A DNA stretch of 64,000 nucleotides from Massilia agilis (GCF_024756255.1 NZ_JANUHB010000003.1:310001-374000), one strand, 5' to 3'. Positions 26,544 to 35,507 are shown, counted from the first letter of the stretch. Notes: a model not told the origin generated them from the letters alone. Made by a program: numbers and translations.

Positions 26544-28304
26544 ATGATCCGTCCCGCCGTATTGACTGCCCTGCTGGCCGCAGTGCCCCTGGCGCACGCC
26601 GCGCCCGACCTGTCCACCGTCTCCGAGCGCTCCGGCTTTGCGCGCACCGGCCGTTATGAGGAAGTGGTCAAGCTGTGCGCCGCGTTCCAGCAGGCCTGGC
26701 CGCGGCAGGTCAAATGCGTCGAATTCGGCCGCACCCCGGAAGGCAGGCCGATGCTGGCGCTGGTCGCCAGCAGCAGCGGTGCATTGACCGCGCAGGCCGC
26801 GAAAAAGCAGGGGCTGCCCGTCACGCTGATCCAGGGCGGCATCCACGCCGGCGAGATCGACGGCAAGGACGCCGGCTTCCTCGCGCTGCGCGAGGTGCTC
26901 GAAGGGCGCCTGGCCAAGGGCGTGCTTGACAAGCAGGTGCTGGTGTTCGTCCCCGTCTTCAACGTCGATGGCCACGAGCGCTTCGCCAAATGGAACCGCC
27001 CCAACCAGCGCGGACCGGTCGAGATGGGCTGGCGCACCACCGCCCAGAACTTCAACCTGAACCGCGACTACATCAAGGCCGACGCGCCCGAGATGCAGGC
27101 CATGCTGGCGCTGGTGAACGCCTGGGACCCGCTCACCTATGTGGACCTGCACGTGACCGACGGCGCCATGTTCCAGCACGACGTGTCGATCCAGGTCGAG
27201 CCGGTGAACTCGGGCGACCAGCAGTTCCGCAAGGACGGGCTGGCCCTGCGCAGCGGCGTCATCGCCGACATCAGCCAGCAGGGCTCGACGCCGCAGTCGT
27301 ACTACATGTCGTTCGTGAAGACCGACGACCCGTCATCCGGCTTTGCCGACGCGGTGTACGAGCCGCGCTTCTCGACCGGCTACTTCCAGCTGCGTAACCG
27401 CATCAGCCTTCTGGTCGAAACCCACTCGTGGAAGGATTACGCCACGCGTGTGCGCGTGACCCACAACACCGTGGTCTCGATCCTGCAGCAGGTGGCGAAG
27501 AACGGCAGGCAGTGGCAGCAGGACGCATGGGCCGCCGACATGCGCGCGCAGAAGCTGGCCGGCAGCCTGGTCCCGCTGTCGTACAAGACCACCGACAGGA
27601 CACGCATGGTGGACTTCCAGGGCTATGCCTACACCCGCACCCAGTCCGAAGTGTCGGGCATGATGATGACCCATTACGACGAGACCAAGCCGCAGGTCTG
27701 GCACGTGCCGCTGCGCGACGAGGTGGTGCCCGATGCACAGGTGACGGCGCCCGGCGCCGGCTACATCGTGCCGGCCGCGTTTGCGGAGATGGTCGGCAAG
27801 AAGCTCAGGCAGCACGACATCGCCTTCAAGGTGCTCGGCCGCGCGCAGGACAAGGCCGACGTCGAGACCTTCCGCGCCGAGCAGGCCAGCTTTTCGAAGA
27901 CCTCGTTCGAGTCGCACCAGCGCTTGACCGTGCAGGGCGCGTGGAAGCCTGAACCGCGCGCGATCCCCGCGGGCTCCTTGTTCGTGCCGATCGCCCAGGC
28001 CAAGGCGCGCCTGGTGATGGCGCTGCTGGAGCCGCAGGCGCCGGACTCGTTGCTGGCCTGGGGCGAGTTCAACAACGCCTTCGAGCGCAAGGAGTACATG
28101 GAAGAGTACGTGGCCGAGGACGTGGCGCGCGATCAGCTGGCGGCCGACCCGGCGCTGGCCGCCGAGTTCAGGCGCAGGCTCGACACCGACGAGGCGTTCG
28201 CAAAGAACCCGCATGCACGCCTGGAGTTCTTCGCGCGCCGCCATCCGTCGTGGGACGAGCGCCTGAACTTGTATCCGGTGATGCGCACCGACGCTGCGCT
28301 GTAA
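26544..28304 (+). CDS. M14-family zinc carboxypeptidase, secreted
   Basis: A 586-residue protein with a signal peptide (residues 1-19, ending LAHAA) and an M14 metallocarboxypeptidase domain (about 30-330). Zinc ligands are H101 and E104 in GGIHAGEIDG and H203 in YVDLHVTDG. The catalytic Glu is E292 in LLVETHSW. The Arg/Asn substrate site is suggested by NFNLNRDY near 170. About 250 C-terminal residues lie outside the canonical fold and include alpha-rich segments without a recognised domain. ATG 26544 opens directly with the signal peptide. It is expected to trim C-terminal residues from extracellular or periplasmic peptides. It stops 3 bp before the stop of the convergent GT39 gene. Confidence 0.9.
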   Translation: MIRPAVLTALLAAVPLAHAAPDLSTVSERSGFARTGRYEEVVKLCAAFQQAWPRQVKCVEFGRTPEGRPMLALVASSSGALTAQAAKKQGLPVTLIQGGIHAGEIDGKDAGFLALREVLEGRLAKGVLDKQVLVFVPVFNVDGHERFAKWNRPNQRGPVEMGWRTTAQNFNLNRDYIKADAPEMQAMLALVNAWDPLTYVDLHVTDGAMFQHDVSIQVEPVNSGDQQFRKDGLALRSGVIADISQQGSTPQSYYMSFVKTDDPSSGFADAVYEPRFSTGYFQLRNRISLLVETHSWKDYATRVRVTHNTVVSILQQVAKNGRQWQQDAWAADMRAQKLAGSLVPLSYKTTDRTRMVDFQGYAYTRTQSEVSGMMMTHYDETKPQVWHVPLRDEVVPDAQVTAPGAGYIVPAAFAEMVGKKLRQHDIAFKVLGRAQDKADVETFRAEQASFSKTSFESHQRLTVQGAWKPEPRAIPAGSLFVPIAQAKARLVMALLEPQAPDSLLAWGEFNNAFERKEYMEEYVAEDVARDQLAADPALAAEFRRRLDTDEAFAKNPHARLEFFARRHPSWDERLNLYPVMRTDAAL

Positions 28305-28307
28305 GCC

Positions 28308-30005
28308 TCACGGCTGGCGCGGTTCAACCGTCGCTGACTCTTCACGCAGGCGCCGCGCCTGCTGCGCCTTGAACTCGGCCACCGGCCCGTAGTGGCGCGG
28401 GCGCGTGCCGCGCGCGACCTGCTGGCGCGGCACGAACAGCGTGATCTGGGCGCCGATGTCCTCGAACACTTCGACCGGCGCGAAACGCCGTTCGATCTCT
28501 TGCGACACCGACTCGGACGGATCGTACAGGTCGGCCCGGCGCTCGATCAGCCAGATGCGGCGGTAATGCGGCACCATTGCGCGCACGCGCTGAACGTCGG
28601 GCAGGTCCACGGCTGGCGCGCCCAGGTTGCCGACGTAGCGCCGGTCCATGCCGGGCGCGGGAAATGGCCGCGGCAGGTACACGATCTCGGCCGCCATGTG
28701 GGTGCGCTCCAGGTAGTAGTCGATCGACGGCTGCACTTCGTTGGGAAAGGCGATCACGAGGTCGCCCGGCTGGGCACGCGCCGCGATCATGGTGACCATC
28801 TCGCGCCAGTTCTCCATGATCTTGAAGTAGTACCGGTAGGTGGCCCAGCTCATGGCCGCGAGCGTGATGGCGATGGCCAGCTTGCGCAGCGGCGGGCGCA
28901 GCGCAAACGCGCCCAGCGCCATCGTGGCCATCATCAGCGGCGCCAGCCACTCGAACAGCCGGGCCAGGAAGATCGGCTTGATGAAGTAGCTGTAGGCCGC
29001 CATCGTCAGCGGCGCCACCGCGAACAGCAGCACCAGGTGCCAGGCCAGGTCGCGCCGTCGCTGCCACAGCCAGTAGATGCCGGCCAGCCCGAGCAGCGCC
29101 GCCGGCGCCTTGATCGCCTTGCCGCCCGCGGCCAGCACCCAGGCCGAGGGCAGCCCCGACGGCGTGAACTTGATCCAGTAGGCCAGTTGCGACACCCCCT
29201 CGCCCTGCTTGAGGAACATCGGCAGGAACGGCAGCCAGATCAGGAACGCGCCAAGTCCTGCCGCGCCCACCAGTACCAGCTGCTGCCCGCGACGCTGCGG
29301 CGCCTGCCGCGCCAGCGCGCATGCCAGCGCGGTCCAGATACCGAATGCGACAAAGATGCCGGTGTTGTGCAGCCACAGCGTCAGGCCGGCGGACACGGCC
29401 AGCAGCCCCGCCCACGTCCACGTCCGCCGCGAGAATCCGGCGCGGCTTTCGTGCAGCAGCATGAACGAGCAGAAGATCGCGACCGCGGCGGTGAGCGTTT
29501 GCAGCGCGTACGGCCGGGCGTCCTGCGCGAACTGCACGTTGCCCGCGTTCAGGGCAAGGAACAGGGCGCCCAGCAGCCCGACGCGCTCGGCCAGCGGCCC
29601 CAGTCGTGCCAGGCGCGGCGCGAGCGCCATGAACAGCACGGTGGCCAGGCTCGCCAGCACCGACAGCGAGCGCAGGCCGGCCTCGCTGGAGCCGGCAAGC
29701 AGGCGCCAGCCCTTGAGCAGCGTGTAGTAGAACGGTGGATGGGTTTCGTACAGCGGCACCCGGGTCCACAGATCGTGCAGCGGCACCGCCGAGAACCAGG
29801 CGCTGTAAGCTTCGTCCAGCCACAGCGAACGGCTGGCCAGCGCGGGCAGCCGCACCAGCAGTGCGATCGCGCATGCGGCGGCGCAGAGCGTCCAGAATTG
29901 CCGCGGCGTGAGCGGGCAGCGCTCGTCGAGCACCTCGTCCAGCGGCCAGCGCTTCACACGCAGCGGCAGCGACGCATCTACCTTGGGTTGGAGCGGAAGG
30001 TCCAT
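28308..30005 (-). CDS. GT39-family membrane glycosyltransferase (GtrC-like position)
   Basis: A 565-residue polytopic protein of the PMT/GT39 (ArnT-like) group. It carries about ten predicted transmembrane helices and a periplasmic C-terminal tail. The first loop has SRSLWLDEAYSAW with the Asp-Glu pair required for polyprenyl-phosphate sugar transfer, and YETHPPFYYTLLKGW follows as the second signature. It is the last gene of the minus-strand trio gtrB-gtrA-GT39, overlapping gtrA by 28 bp. In phage-type gtr operons the third protein decorates O-antigen or other surface glycans in the periplasm with the sugar flipped by GtrA. Acceptor and sugar are unknown. Confidence 0.87.
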   Translation of the reverse strand: MDLPLQPKVDASLPLRVKRWPLDEVLDERCPLTPRQFWTLCAAACAIALLVRLPALASRSLWLDEAYSAWFSAVPLHDLWTRVPLYETHPPFYYTLLKGWRLLAGSSEAGLRSLSVLASLATVLFMALAPRLARLGPLAERVGLLGALFLALNAGNVQFAQDARPYALQTLTAAVAIFCSFMLLHESRAGFSRRTWTWAGLLAVSAGLTLWLHNTGIFVAFGIWTALACALARQAPQRRGQQLVLVGAAGLGAFLIWLPFLPMFLKQGEGVSQLAYWIKFTPSGLPSAWVLAAGGKAIKAPAALLGLAGIYWLWQRRRDLAWHLVLLFAVAPLTMAAYSYFIKPIFLARLFEWLAPLMMATMALGAFALRPPLRKLAIAITLAAMSWATYRYYFKIMENWREMVTMIAARAQPGDLVIAFPNEVQPSIDYYLERTHMAAEIVYLPRPFPAPGMDRRYVGNLGAPAVDLPDVQRVRAMVPHYRRIWLIERRADLYDPSESVSQEIERRFAPVEVFEDIGAQITLFVPRQQVARGTRPRHYGPVAEFKAQQARRLREESATVEPRQP

Positions 30006-30370
30006 CGCGAATTCACCAGGAAGGTTAGGGTCAGGAGCAGCGCAGTCACGAGCGCCTGCGCAGCCAGCCACGGCACGCGCAGCCAGCGTGTGAGCAGCGC
30101 CATGGCCAGGCCGTTGGCCGCCGCGGCGGCAAGCGCCGTGGCGCCGAACCGCCACGCCGCCGGCAGCGTGGCCCGGCGCCGGAAGGTCAGGCGCGCGTTG
30201 AGCAGGAAGTTGATGCCCGCGCCAACCAGCGCACCGCACATCGACGCCAGGTCGGGCGCCAGCCAGGCCGCCCACACCAGCGTGGCCAGCACCGCGTAAT
30301 GCCCGGCTGTACCGACCGCGCCGGCCGCCGCGTACAGCACGAACCGGGGCAGGGCGACGTGTTCAGGCAT
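29978..30370 (-). CDS. gtrA: GtrA-family polyprenyl-phosphate sugar flippase
   Basis: A 130-residue, four-helix membrane protein of the GtrA family, proposed to flip undecaprenyl-phosphate-linked sugar across the inner membrane. FVLYAAAGAVGTAGHY at the N-terminus, NFLLNARLTFRRR in the middle and NSRWTFRS at the end are the family's signatures; the two N..(R/Y)..TF motifs mark the internal pseudo-repeat. It overlaps gtrB by 8 nt upstream and the GT39 gene by 28 nt downstream, so the three are co-transcribed and translationally coupled. Confidence 0.92.
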   Translation of the reverse strand: MPEHVALPRFVLYAAAGAVGTAGHYAVLATLVWAAWLAPDLASMCGALVGAGINFLLNARLTFRRRATLPAAWRFGATALAAAAANGLAMALLTRWLRVPWLAAQALVTALLLTLTFLVNSRWTFRSNPR

Positions 30371-31385
30371 TCGCAGCCCGCTGCTCGTAGCGCCGCCGGA
30401 TCAGGTACACCGGCCGCTTCTTCGATTCCAGGTAGATGCGCCCGACGTACTCACCCAGCACGCCGATGCCGATCAGCTGGATTCCCCCCAGCAGCAGGAT
30501 GGCGGTGGCGAGCGAGGCGTAGCCCGGCACGTCCACGCCGTAGAGCAAGGTGCGCAGCACCAGCCAGGCCGCGCGGCACAGCGCGAAGAAGGCGACTGCC
30601 ACGCCCACATAGGTCCACACCCGCAGCGGTAGCGTGGAAAAGCTGGTGAAGCCCTCGACCGCGAAGTTCCACAGCTTCCAGCCCGAGAACTTGCTTGCGC
30701 CCGCCGCACGCGGGGCGCGCGCGTATTCCACCACAGCGGTGCGAAAGCCGACCCACGCGAACAGCCCTTTCATGAAGCGGCGGCATTCGGGCAGCCGCTT
30801 GAGCGCCTCGCCCACCTCGCGCGTGAACAGGCGGAAGTCGCCCACGTTCTCGGGAATCTGCAGGTCCGCGACCGCGTTGTGCATGCGGTAGAACCAGCGC
30901 GCGGTCAATTTCTTGAGCGCGGAATCGGCATCGCGGTTGCAGCGCCGGGCCAGCACCACGTCGTAGCCCTCACGCCATTTCTCGACCAGCGCGGCAATGA
31001 CGGAGGGTGGGTCTTGCAGGTCGGCGTCGAACGGCACGATGAGGTCGCCGCGCGCCTCGTCGATGGCGGCCGACAGCGCCGCCTCCTTGCCGAAGTTGCG
31101 CGTCAGGTCCACCACGCGCACGCGCGGGTCCTGCTGCGCGATCGCCACCAGCTTGTCGAGGGTGGCATCGGCGCTGCCGTCGTTCACGCACAGCACCTCG
31201 AAACGGATGTCGGCAATGCGTTCCAGCTCGGGGATCACCTGGCCGAAGAACACCTCGACCATCTCGGCCTCGTTGTAGAACGGTACGACGAGCGACAGCA
31301 ATGGATGTGCATCACCTTTGCGCCACGGCGACGGCTTCGCACCGGCCAGCGCGGGATCGGCCGGCCTTTCGTTTAGCGAGCGCAT
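30363..31385 (-). CDS. gtrB: GtrB-like polyprenyl-phosphate glycosyltransferase (GT2)
   Basis: A 340-residue GT2 enzyme that loads a sugar from a nucleotide donor onto undecaprenyl phosphate at the cytoplasmic face. The GT-A domain (about 28-240) shows LSLVVPFYNEAEMVEVFF, VNDGSADAT and the metal-binding VPFDADLQDPP. Two C-terminal transmembrane helices (about 250-275 and 288-312) are followed by GEYVGRIYLESKKRPVYLI, typical of GtrB and DPM1-like enzymes. ATG 31385 is used; an upstream TTG adds residues without family character. It is the first gene of the gtrBA-GT39 operon. Glucose is the usual donor sugar in this group but is not proven here. Confidence 0.92.
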   Translation of the reverse strand: MRSLNERPADPALAGAKPSPWRKGDAHPLLSLVVPFYNEAEMVEVFFGQVIPELERIADIRFEVLCVNDGSADATLDKLVAIAQQDPRVRVVDLTRNFGKEAALSAAIDEARGDLIVPFDADLQDPPSVIAALVEKWREGYDVVLARRCNRDADSALKKLTARWFYRMHNAVADLQIPENVGDFRLFTREVGEALKRLPECRRFMKGLFAWVGFRTAVVEYARAPRAAGASKFSGWKLWNFAVEGFTSFSTLPLRVWTYVGVAVAFFALCRAAWLVLRTLLYGVDVPGYASLATAILLLGGIQLIGIGVLGEYVGRIYLESKKRPVYLIRRRYEQRAANA

Positions 31386-31511
31386 GTCAGGCCCCCCCTG
31401 CGAGCAACGCCGGGGGCGTCGCTGGTTCAACGATGACTCGTTTGACTGAGCAGGGTGGGGTGAGTTCGGCGCGCGCTGCGCGCGGGCAGCCGGCGTGGGG
31501 CTACCGGCCGG

Positions 31512-32462
31512 TCAGCACAGCTTGCCGTCGAAGGGGTCCGTGATGGTCTGGTTGGCGTAGTCGATGCCGGACAGCTCGCGGAACTGCTGCATCGTGCGCA
31601 CATTGCCCAGGCCATAGGCGCCCGGCAGGCCGTCGCCCATCAGCAGGCGGTTAAGGCGTTGCTTGGCGCGCTCCTGCAGGTAGCTTGAACGGAACGCGCG
31701 CCGCGCCTCGCTCTCGCCATGCCAGTGGTGGGTGGTGTAGGCCGTGCCCTCGCTCTTGTACAAGTGGTACACGGGAATGAGCAGTGGATGGAAAATGTCC
31801 CAGCCGCGGGTGAACGCACGCACCGCCAGGCTTTGCTCCTCGCCATGGAAGTACAGGTAAGGGTCGTACGGCACTTCCTCGACGAAGGCGCCGGCCGCGA
31901 ACAGGAAGCCGGCCGACACGTGGCAGCCCAGCACCGGCTCGTCGGTGAACAGGTGGCGCGCCATGAAGCGCAGCACGGCGTCCTCGGCGGACGGGTTCTT
32001 TTCCGGGTGCGGACGCAGCACCAGCGCGGTGCGGCCTTCGTTTTTCATCGGCTGCGGCACGCCGTCCACGAAGTCGAAGCGGTACGGGTAGGTGCTGACC
32101 ACCGGCTTGGCCGAGCGCATGCGCAGCTTGGCGTGCTGCGCCAGCAGTTTGCTGTCCCAGTCCTGCTCGAACAGCATGTGCGAATCGATCTGCAGCAGGT
32201 AGTCCTCGCCATCGTACAGCGAGAACGCCACGTTGCGTGCCCACGACACACCCAGCGTGTCCTCGGGGTGCAGGTGGACGTAGCGCACCTGGCGCGCGAA
32301 CGGCAACGCCGCAATGGCCGCGCGCTGGTCCTCTGTGTTCTGGTCCACCACGGCGAATGCCAGCCGCTCGGGATGGCTGGCCTTGGCCACGGCATCGTTC
32401 AGGGTGAAAAACAGCATCGGGTCGAGGTAGGACGCGATGCTCAGGAAGATGGTCTCTTTCAT
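31512..32462 (-). CDS. GlcNAc-type glycosyltransferase (PF11397-like)
   Basis: A 316-residue GT-A protein resembling the 'Glycosyltransferase (GlcNAc)' family, whose best known member glycosylates eukaryotic Skp1. MKETIFLSIASYLDP opens the fold, and LLQIDSHMLFEQDWD near residue 90 supplies the DxH metal motif. VSAGFLFAAGAFVEEVPYDPYLYFHGEEQSLAVRAFTRGWDIF near 180-225 is the acceptor and base region, with HGEE as the likely catalytic block. No membrane segment or signal peptide is visible, so it is cytosolic. It lies 126 bp upstream of gtrB on the same strand. A role in surface-glycan or protein glycosylation is inferred from neighbours. Confidence 0.82.
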   Translation of the reverse strand: MKETIFLSIASYLDPMLFFTLNDAVAKASHPERLAFAVVDQNTEDQRAAIAALPFARQVRYVHLHPEDTLGVSWARNVAFSLYDGEDYLLQIDSHMLFEQDWDSKLLAQHAKLRMRSAKPVVSTYPYRFDFVDGVPQPMKNEGRTALVLRPHPEKNPSAEDAVLRFMARHLFTDEPVLGCHVSAGFLFAAGAFVEEVPYDPYLYFHGEEQSLAVRAFTRGWDIFHPLLIPVYHLYKSEGTAYTTHHWHGESEARRAFRSSYLQERAKQRLNRLLMGDGLPGAYGLGNVRTMQQFRELSGIDYANQTITDPFDGKLC

Positions 32463-32507
32463 GCTTGGTTCACTGCGTTGAAAGGGTCATGCAACATGCC
32501 GCTGGCC

Positions 32508-33131
32508 TCAGCCCAGCGACCTGGCCAGCGCCTCGTCCAGTTCGCGCGCGCGGGCAATGGCCGGGCGGCTGTTGACACGGCGGATGTATTCGTCGATTTC
32601 GGGCAGGTCCGGCACCAGTTTGAAGGCCGTGGTCCAGGCCAGTGCACCGCCCCACAGCACGTCGGCCGCGGTGAAGCGCTCGCCCAGCAGCCAGGGGCCG
32701 GCGCGCAATTGCCCGGTCAGCGCCGCCAGCATCGTGTCGTAGTCGCCGTACGGGCTGCTGCTGCGCTGGCCGCCCTCGCGCTGCATCGAACGGTCCATCA
32801 CGGCCGGCTCGAAGCACGAGCCGTAGAACACCGTCCAGCGCAGGTAGGGGCCGCGCAGCGGGTCGCCGATGGCCGGCGCCAGGCCGGCGCTGGCGTACAG
32901 GTCGGCCAGGTACAGGAAGATCGCCGGCTGCTCGGTCACGATCGCGTCGCCGTGCCGGATCGCCGGCACCTTGCCCATCGGGTTGATCGCCAGGTAGGCC
33001 GGCTCGCGCTGCTGGTTCTTGTTCATGTCCAGCACGTGCAGGTCGTAGCTGGCGCCAAGCTCCTCGAGCAGGGCGCGTACGCCGCGGGAACGCGAACGGG
33101 GTGAATGGAACAGGGTGACATGTTGGTCCAT
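32508..33131 (-). CDS. Glutathione S-transferase
   Basis: A 207-residue GST. The N-terminal domain begins VTLFHSPRSRSRGVRALLEE, with Ser in the catalytic position (residues 10-15). NPMGKVPAIRHGDAIVTEQPAI carries the cis-Pro and the Glu-Gln glutathione-binding pair near 50-70. The all-helical C-terminal domain has LLGERFTAADVLWGGAL, the N-capping box. The ATG at 33131 fits the family start. The gene begins after a 188-bp gap and ends 45 bp before the GlcNAc-type glycosyltransferase gene, so the two could share a transcript, though no functional link is evident. Substrate unknown. Confidence 0.9.
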   Translation of the reverse strand: MDQHVTLFHSPRSRSRGVRALLEELGASYDLHVLDMNKNQQREPAYLAINPMGKVPAIRHGDAIVTEQPAIFLYLADLYASAGLAPAIGDPLRGPYLRWTVFYGSCFEPAVMDRSMQREGGQRSSSPYGDYDTMLAALTGQLRAGPWLLGERFTAADVLWGGALAWTTAFKLVPDLPEIDEYIRRVNSRPAIARARELDEALARSLG

Positions 33132-33319
33132 CGGATGTCCTCCAGTGGCGGGTGGCCGGCCGCGGTGCAGCCCATCCGCGGATGGTAGCACGGCCGCTAC
33201 CGCTGCGCGCACGGCTGCGCTAACTTCTAGTAAGGCATGCTCAAGGTGTGAGTTTCGGTGAGAAACGCAGGAGAGCGCGGCCGGCGGCGGCATGGCCACC
33301 GCAGGCGCTGCCACCGCGC

Positions 33320-33829
33320 CTAGTGCGCGGCGGACGGCGGCAGGGAGGTGAGCCGCACAGTCGCCACCGCGCCGCCCGCCGCCGGCGCCAGCTGGTACAG
33401 CCGGTCGTATTCGTCGTCCGCGATGTCGGCGCCCGGTGTGCCGCCGAACAGGCGCACCAGCTCGAGCACGGTGTTGGAATGCCCGACCACCAGCACCGCG
33501 CCGCTGAGCGCCCTGACCCTGTCCACCAGTGCCTTCGGCTCACGCGGGTCGTAGGTTTCCACTGCCAGGGCGTTGCGCTGCGCCAGCGGCTGGGCGGTCT
33601 GGCGTGTGCGCACGTAAGGCGTGCTGAACACGTGGGTGATGCCGGTGTGCTGCAGGATTGCCGCGATGTTGCGCGCCCGTGCCTGACCCTCGGCCGTCAG
33701 TTCCGGGTCCTTGCCGGTGGCCGCCTTTTCGGCGTGACGCACGAGGTAGATGGCGGACGGTTCGGCCAGCGCGGCCAGCGGCGCCAGCAGCGCGGCGGCC
33801 AGCGGAAGGGAGTGCAGCAAGCGTTTCAT
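33320..33829 (-). CDS. Secreted histidine phosphatase (SixA-like)
   Basis: A 169-residue member of the histidine phosphatase superfamily. A signal peptide (residues 1-22, MKRLLHSLPLAAALLAPLAA then LA) precedes the core. IYLVRHAEKA carries the phospho-accepting H32 in the RHA motif, and GAVLVVGHSNTV provides the second catalytic His. STPYVRTRQTAQPLA supplies the second-arginine helix. The signal sequence distinguishes it from cytosolic SixA and suggests a periplasmic phosphatase or a protein-fold relative. Substrate unknown. It stands alone between the GST and molybdoenzyme genes. Confidence 0.9.
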   Translation of the reverse strand: MKRLLHSLPLAAALLAPLAALAEPSAIYLVRHAEKAATGKDPELTAEGQARARNIAAILQHTGITHVFSTPYVRTRQTAQPLAQRNALAVETYDPREPKALVDRVRALSGAVLVVGHSNTVLELVRLFGGTPGADIADDEYDRLYQLAPAAGGAVATVRLTSLPPSAAH

Positions 33830-33897
33830 GACGGTCCTTTGCGGGTTCTCAAGCCGGCGATGCTACCACGGCCGAGCTGGGCCGCTGAATGCACGGC

Positions 33898-34674
33898 TCA
33901 GATCCCGGCGTACCACTCGTAGCCGAGATCTTCCCAGTACCCGCCCTTGCCGCCGCGGATGCCATCGAGCCGGTCCACCAGCACGATGCGCATCAGGTAC
34001 TTGGCGTGCTTGTAGCCCAGCTGCCGCTCGACCCGCAGGCGCAGCGGGGCGCCGTTCGCGACCGGCAGGGGCTCGTCGTTCAGGCCGTAGGCGAGGATGG
34101 TTTGCGCATGCCGCGCCTCGCGCAGGTCCAGGCTTTCGTAGTAGGTGGACTGCGGCGCGGTGCGGTCCGAGCCATCCATCGGGTCGGCGCAGTGGAACAC
34201 CACATAGCGCGCCTGCGGCAGCGGGGCGGCAAGGTCGAGCACGCGCGCCAGCGGCACGCCGGTCCACTTGGCGATTGCGCTCCAGCCCTCGACGCAGTCG
34301 TGCCGCGTGACTTGGGTGCGCGAGGGCAGCGTCTTCAATTGCGCCAGGCTGAGCTTGAGCGGCTGGCGCACCATCCCGCCCACTGCCAATGCCCAGTCGC
34401 GAAAGCCGCCGTTGGCCAGCTCGCGGTACAGCGCGCTGTCGGGCATCGATGTGCCGTTGCTGCGAAAGTCGGACGTGATGTCGTCCTCGGTAAACTCCTG
34501 CGCCAGCGCGTCCGGTCCAGTCAACAGATCTTGTGCCCAGCGGCTCAGGTACTGCGCCCGCCGCAGGAAGCCGGTGAAAGACGCGCTTTCGGACAAGCGG
34601 TCGCAGCCCGCCAGCGCGCCCGTCGCGAGCGTGCCGGCGGCCAGGCGCAGGAACTGGCGGCGCGGCGTGCTCAC
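33898..34674 (-). CDS. YedY/sulfite-oxidase-fold molybdopterin oxidoreductase
   Basis: A 258-residue molybdenum enzyme of the sulfite oxidase/MsrP fold. The N-terminus STPRRQFLRLAAG is a twin-arginine signal, followed by a lipobox-like GALAGC (C24), so it is exported folded by Tat and may be lipid-anchored. The molybdenum ligand is C127 in RHDCVEGWSAIA. YESLDLREARHAQTILAYGLN and PLRLRVERQLGYKHAKYL are family blocks. The start is a GTG whose bases overlap the cytochrome gene's stop (GTGA), showing coupling. Its partner is a two-domain cytochrome b561-type protein, not MsrQ, so it is probably not the canonical methionine sulfoxide reductase; its substrate is open. Confidence 0.88.
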   Translation of the reverse strand: MSTPRRQFLRLAAGTLATGALAGCDRLSESASFTGFLRRAQYLSRWAQDLLTGPDALAQEFTEDDITSDFRSNGTSMPDSALYRELANGGFRDWALAVGGMVRQPLKLSLAQLKTLPSRTQVTRHDCVEGWSAIAKWTGVPLARVLDLAAPLPQARYVVFHCADPMDGSDRTAPQSTYYESLDLREARHAQTILAYGLNDEPLPVANGAPLRLRVERQLGYKHAKYLMRIVLVDRLDGIRGGKGGYWEDLGYEWYAGI

Positions 34675-35507
34675 GGCGATGCCTCTTTGGGTAACTCGTA
34701 GGTGCCCGTGACCATCGAGCGCAGGTTGTTCCACAGCCCCGTGACGGCGACCTCGAAAAGGTGCACCACAAGGAAAGCCAGCAGCGTGAACGCGGCGATG
34801 AAATGCAGCGTGCGCGCCGACTGCCGCCCGCCCAGCAGGTCCACCCAGCCGGCGCCGACCAGCGTGTCTATGCGCGGCGACATCGCCAGTCCCGCCACCA
34901 CGATCAACGGCAGCACCACGAAGATGACGAACAGGTAGGCCAGGTTCTGCAGCACGTTGTAGCGCCGCGCGGCCTCGCCGTGCGGATGGCGCAGGCGCAG
35001 GTGGTCGCGGATCGACGCGCCGATGCCGCGCAGCTCGCGCCGCGTGGGCAACAGGTCGCGCCGCAGGTGGCCGCTCGAGATCGCGTAGGTGACGTAGGCA
35101 ATGCCATTGATAACGAAGACCCACGCGAAGAACAGGTGCCAGTTGCGCGCCGTGGCCAGGTACTGCGGCCCGGGGAGTGTGGCCCACGACGGGAATGCGC
35201 GCTCGACCTTGTTGCCGCTGCCGCCTACGCGCGAGGCGCCCAGCACGCCATCGGTGCCGAAGCGGTGGTCACCGACGAGCACCATGCCGTGCGGCTGGCC
35301 GTCCGCGCCGCGTTCGGCGGTAATCGAGAGCAGCGGCGCGTCGAAATCCGATTCTCGGCCCCAGTACAGGCTGGGATGCGCGTTGAAGATGCCCAGCCCG
35401 CTCATCAGCATGACGAAGAAGCAGATTGCGTTCGTCCAGTGCATGATCCGCACGGGCAGGCGATGGCGGTAAATCCGTTGCCTGCTGTCGGATGGGGGGC
35501 GTGACAT
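34671..35507 (-). CDS. Cytochrome b561-type membrane subunit
   Basis: A 278-residue diheme cytochrome b of the b561/formate dehydrogenase gamma-like group. It has four to five transmembrane helices. Likely heme ligands are His in LPVRIMHWTNAICFF (residues 17-31), NWHLFFAWVFVIN near 122, and TLHFIAAFTLLAFLVVHLFE near 232-251. A periplasmic loop of about 75 residues lies between helices 1 and 2. It should pass electrons between the quinone pool and the Tat-exported molybdoenzyme encoded immediately downstream, with a 4-nt overlap. It begins the two-gene operon; ttcA on the same strand upstream is 81 bp away. Confidence 0.9.
   Translation of the reverse strand: MSRPPSDSRQRIYRHRLPVRIMHWTNAICFFVMLMSGLGIFNAHPSLYWGRESDFDAPLLSITAERGADGQPHGMVLVGDHRFGTDGVLGASRVGGSGNKVERAFPSWATLPGPQYLATARNWHLFFAWVFVINGIAYVTYAISSGHLRRDLLPTRRELRGIGASIRDHLRLRHPHGEAARRYNVLQNLAYLFVIFVVLPLIVVAGLAMSPRIDTLVGAGWVDLLGGRQSARTLHFIAAFTLLAFLVVHLFEVAVTGLWNNLRSMVTGTYELPKEASP

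Noticed and set aside
28392..30299. 635-codon plus-strand frame opposite the GT39 gene
   Set aside because: The product is Arg/Gln/His-rich; the minus-strand GT39 protein has transmembrane helices and an Asp-Glu motif.
29978..32462. gtr genes considered as a seroconverting phage
   Set aside because: No integrase, tRNA-embedded att site or phage structural gene; neighbours are ordinary chromosomal genes.
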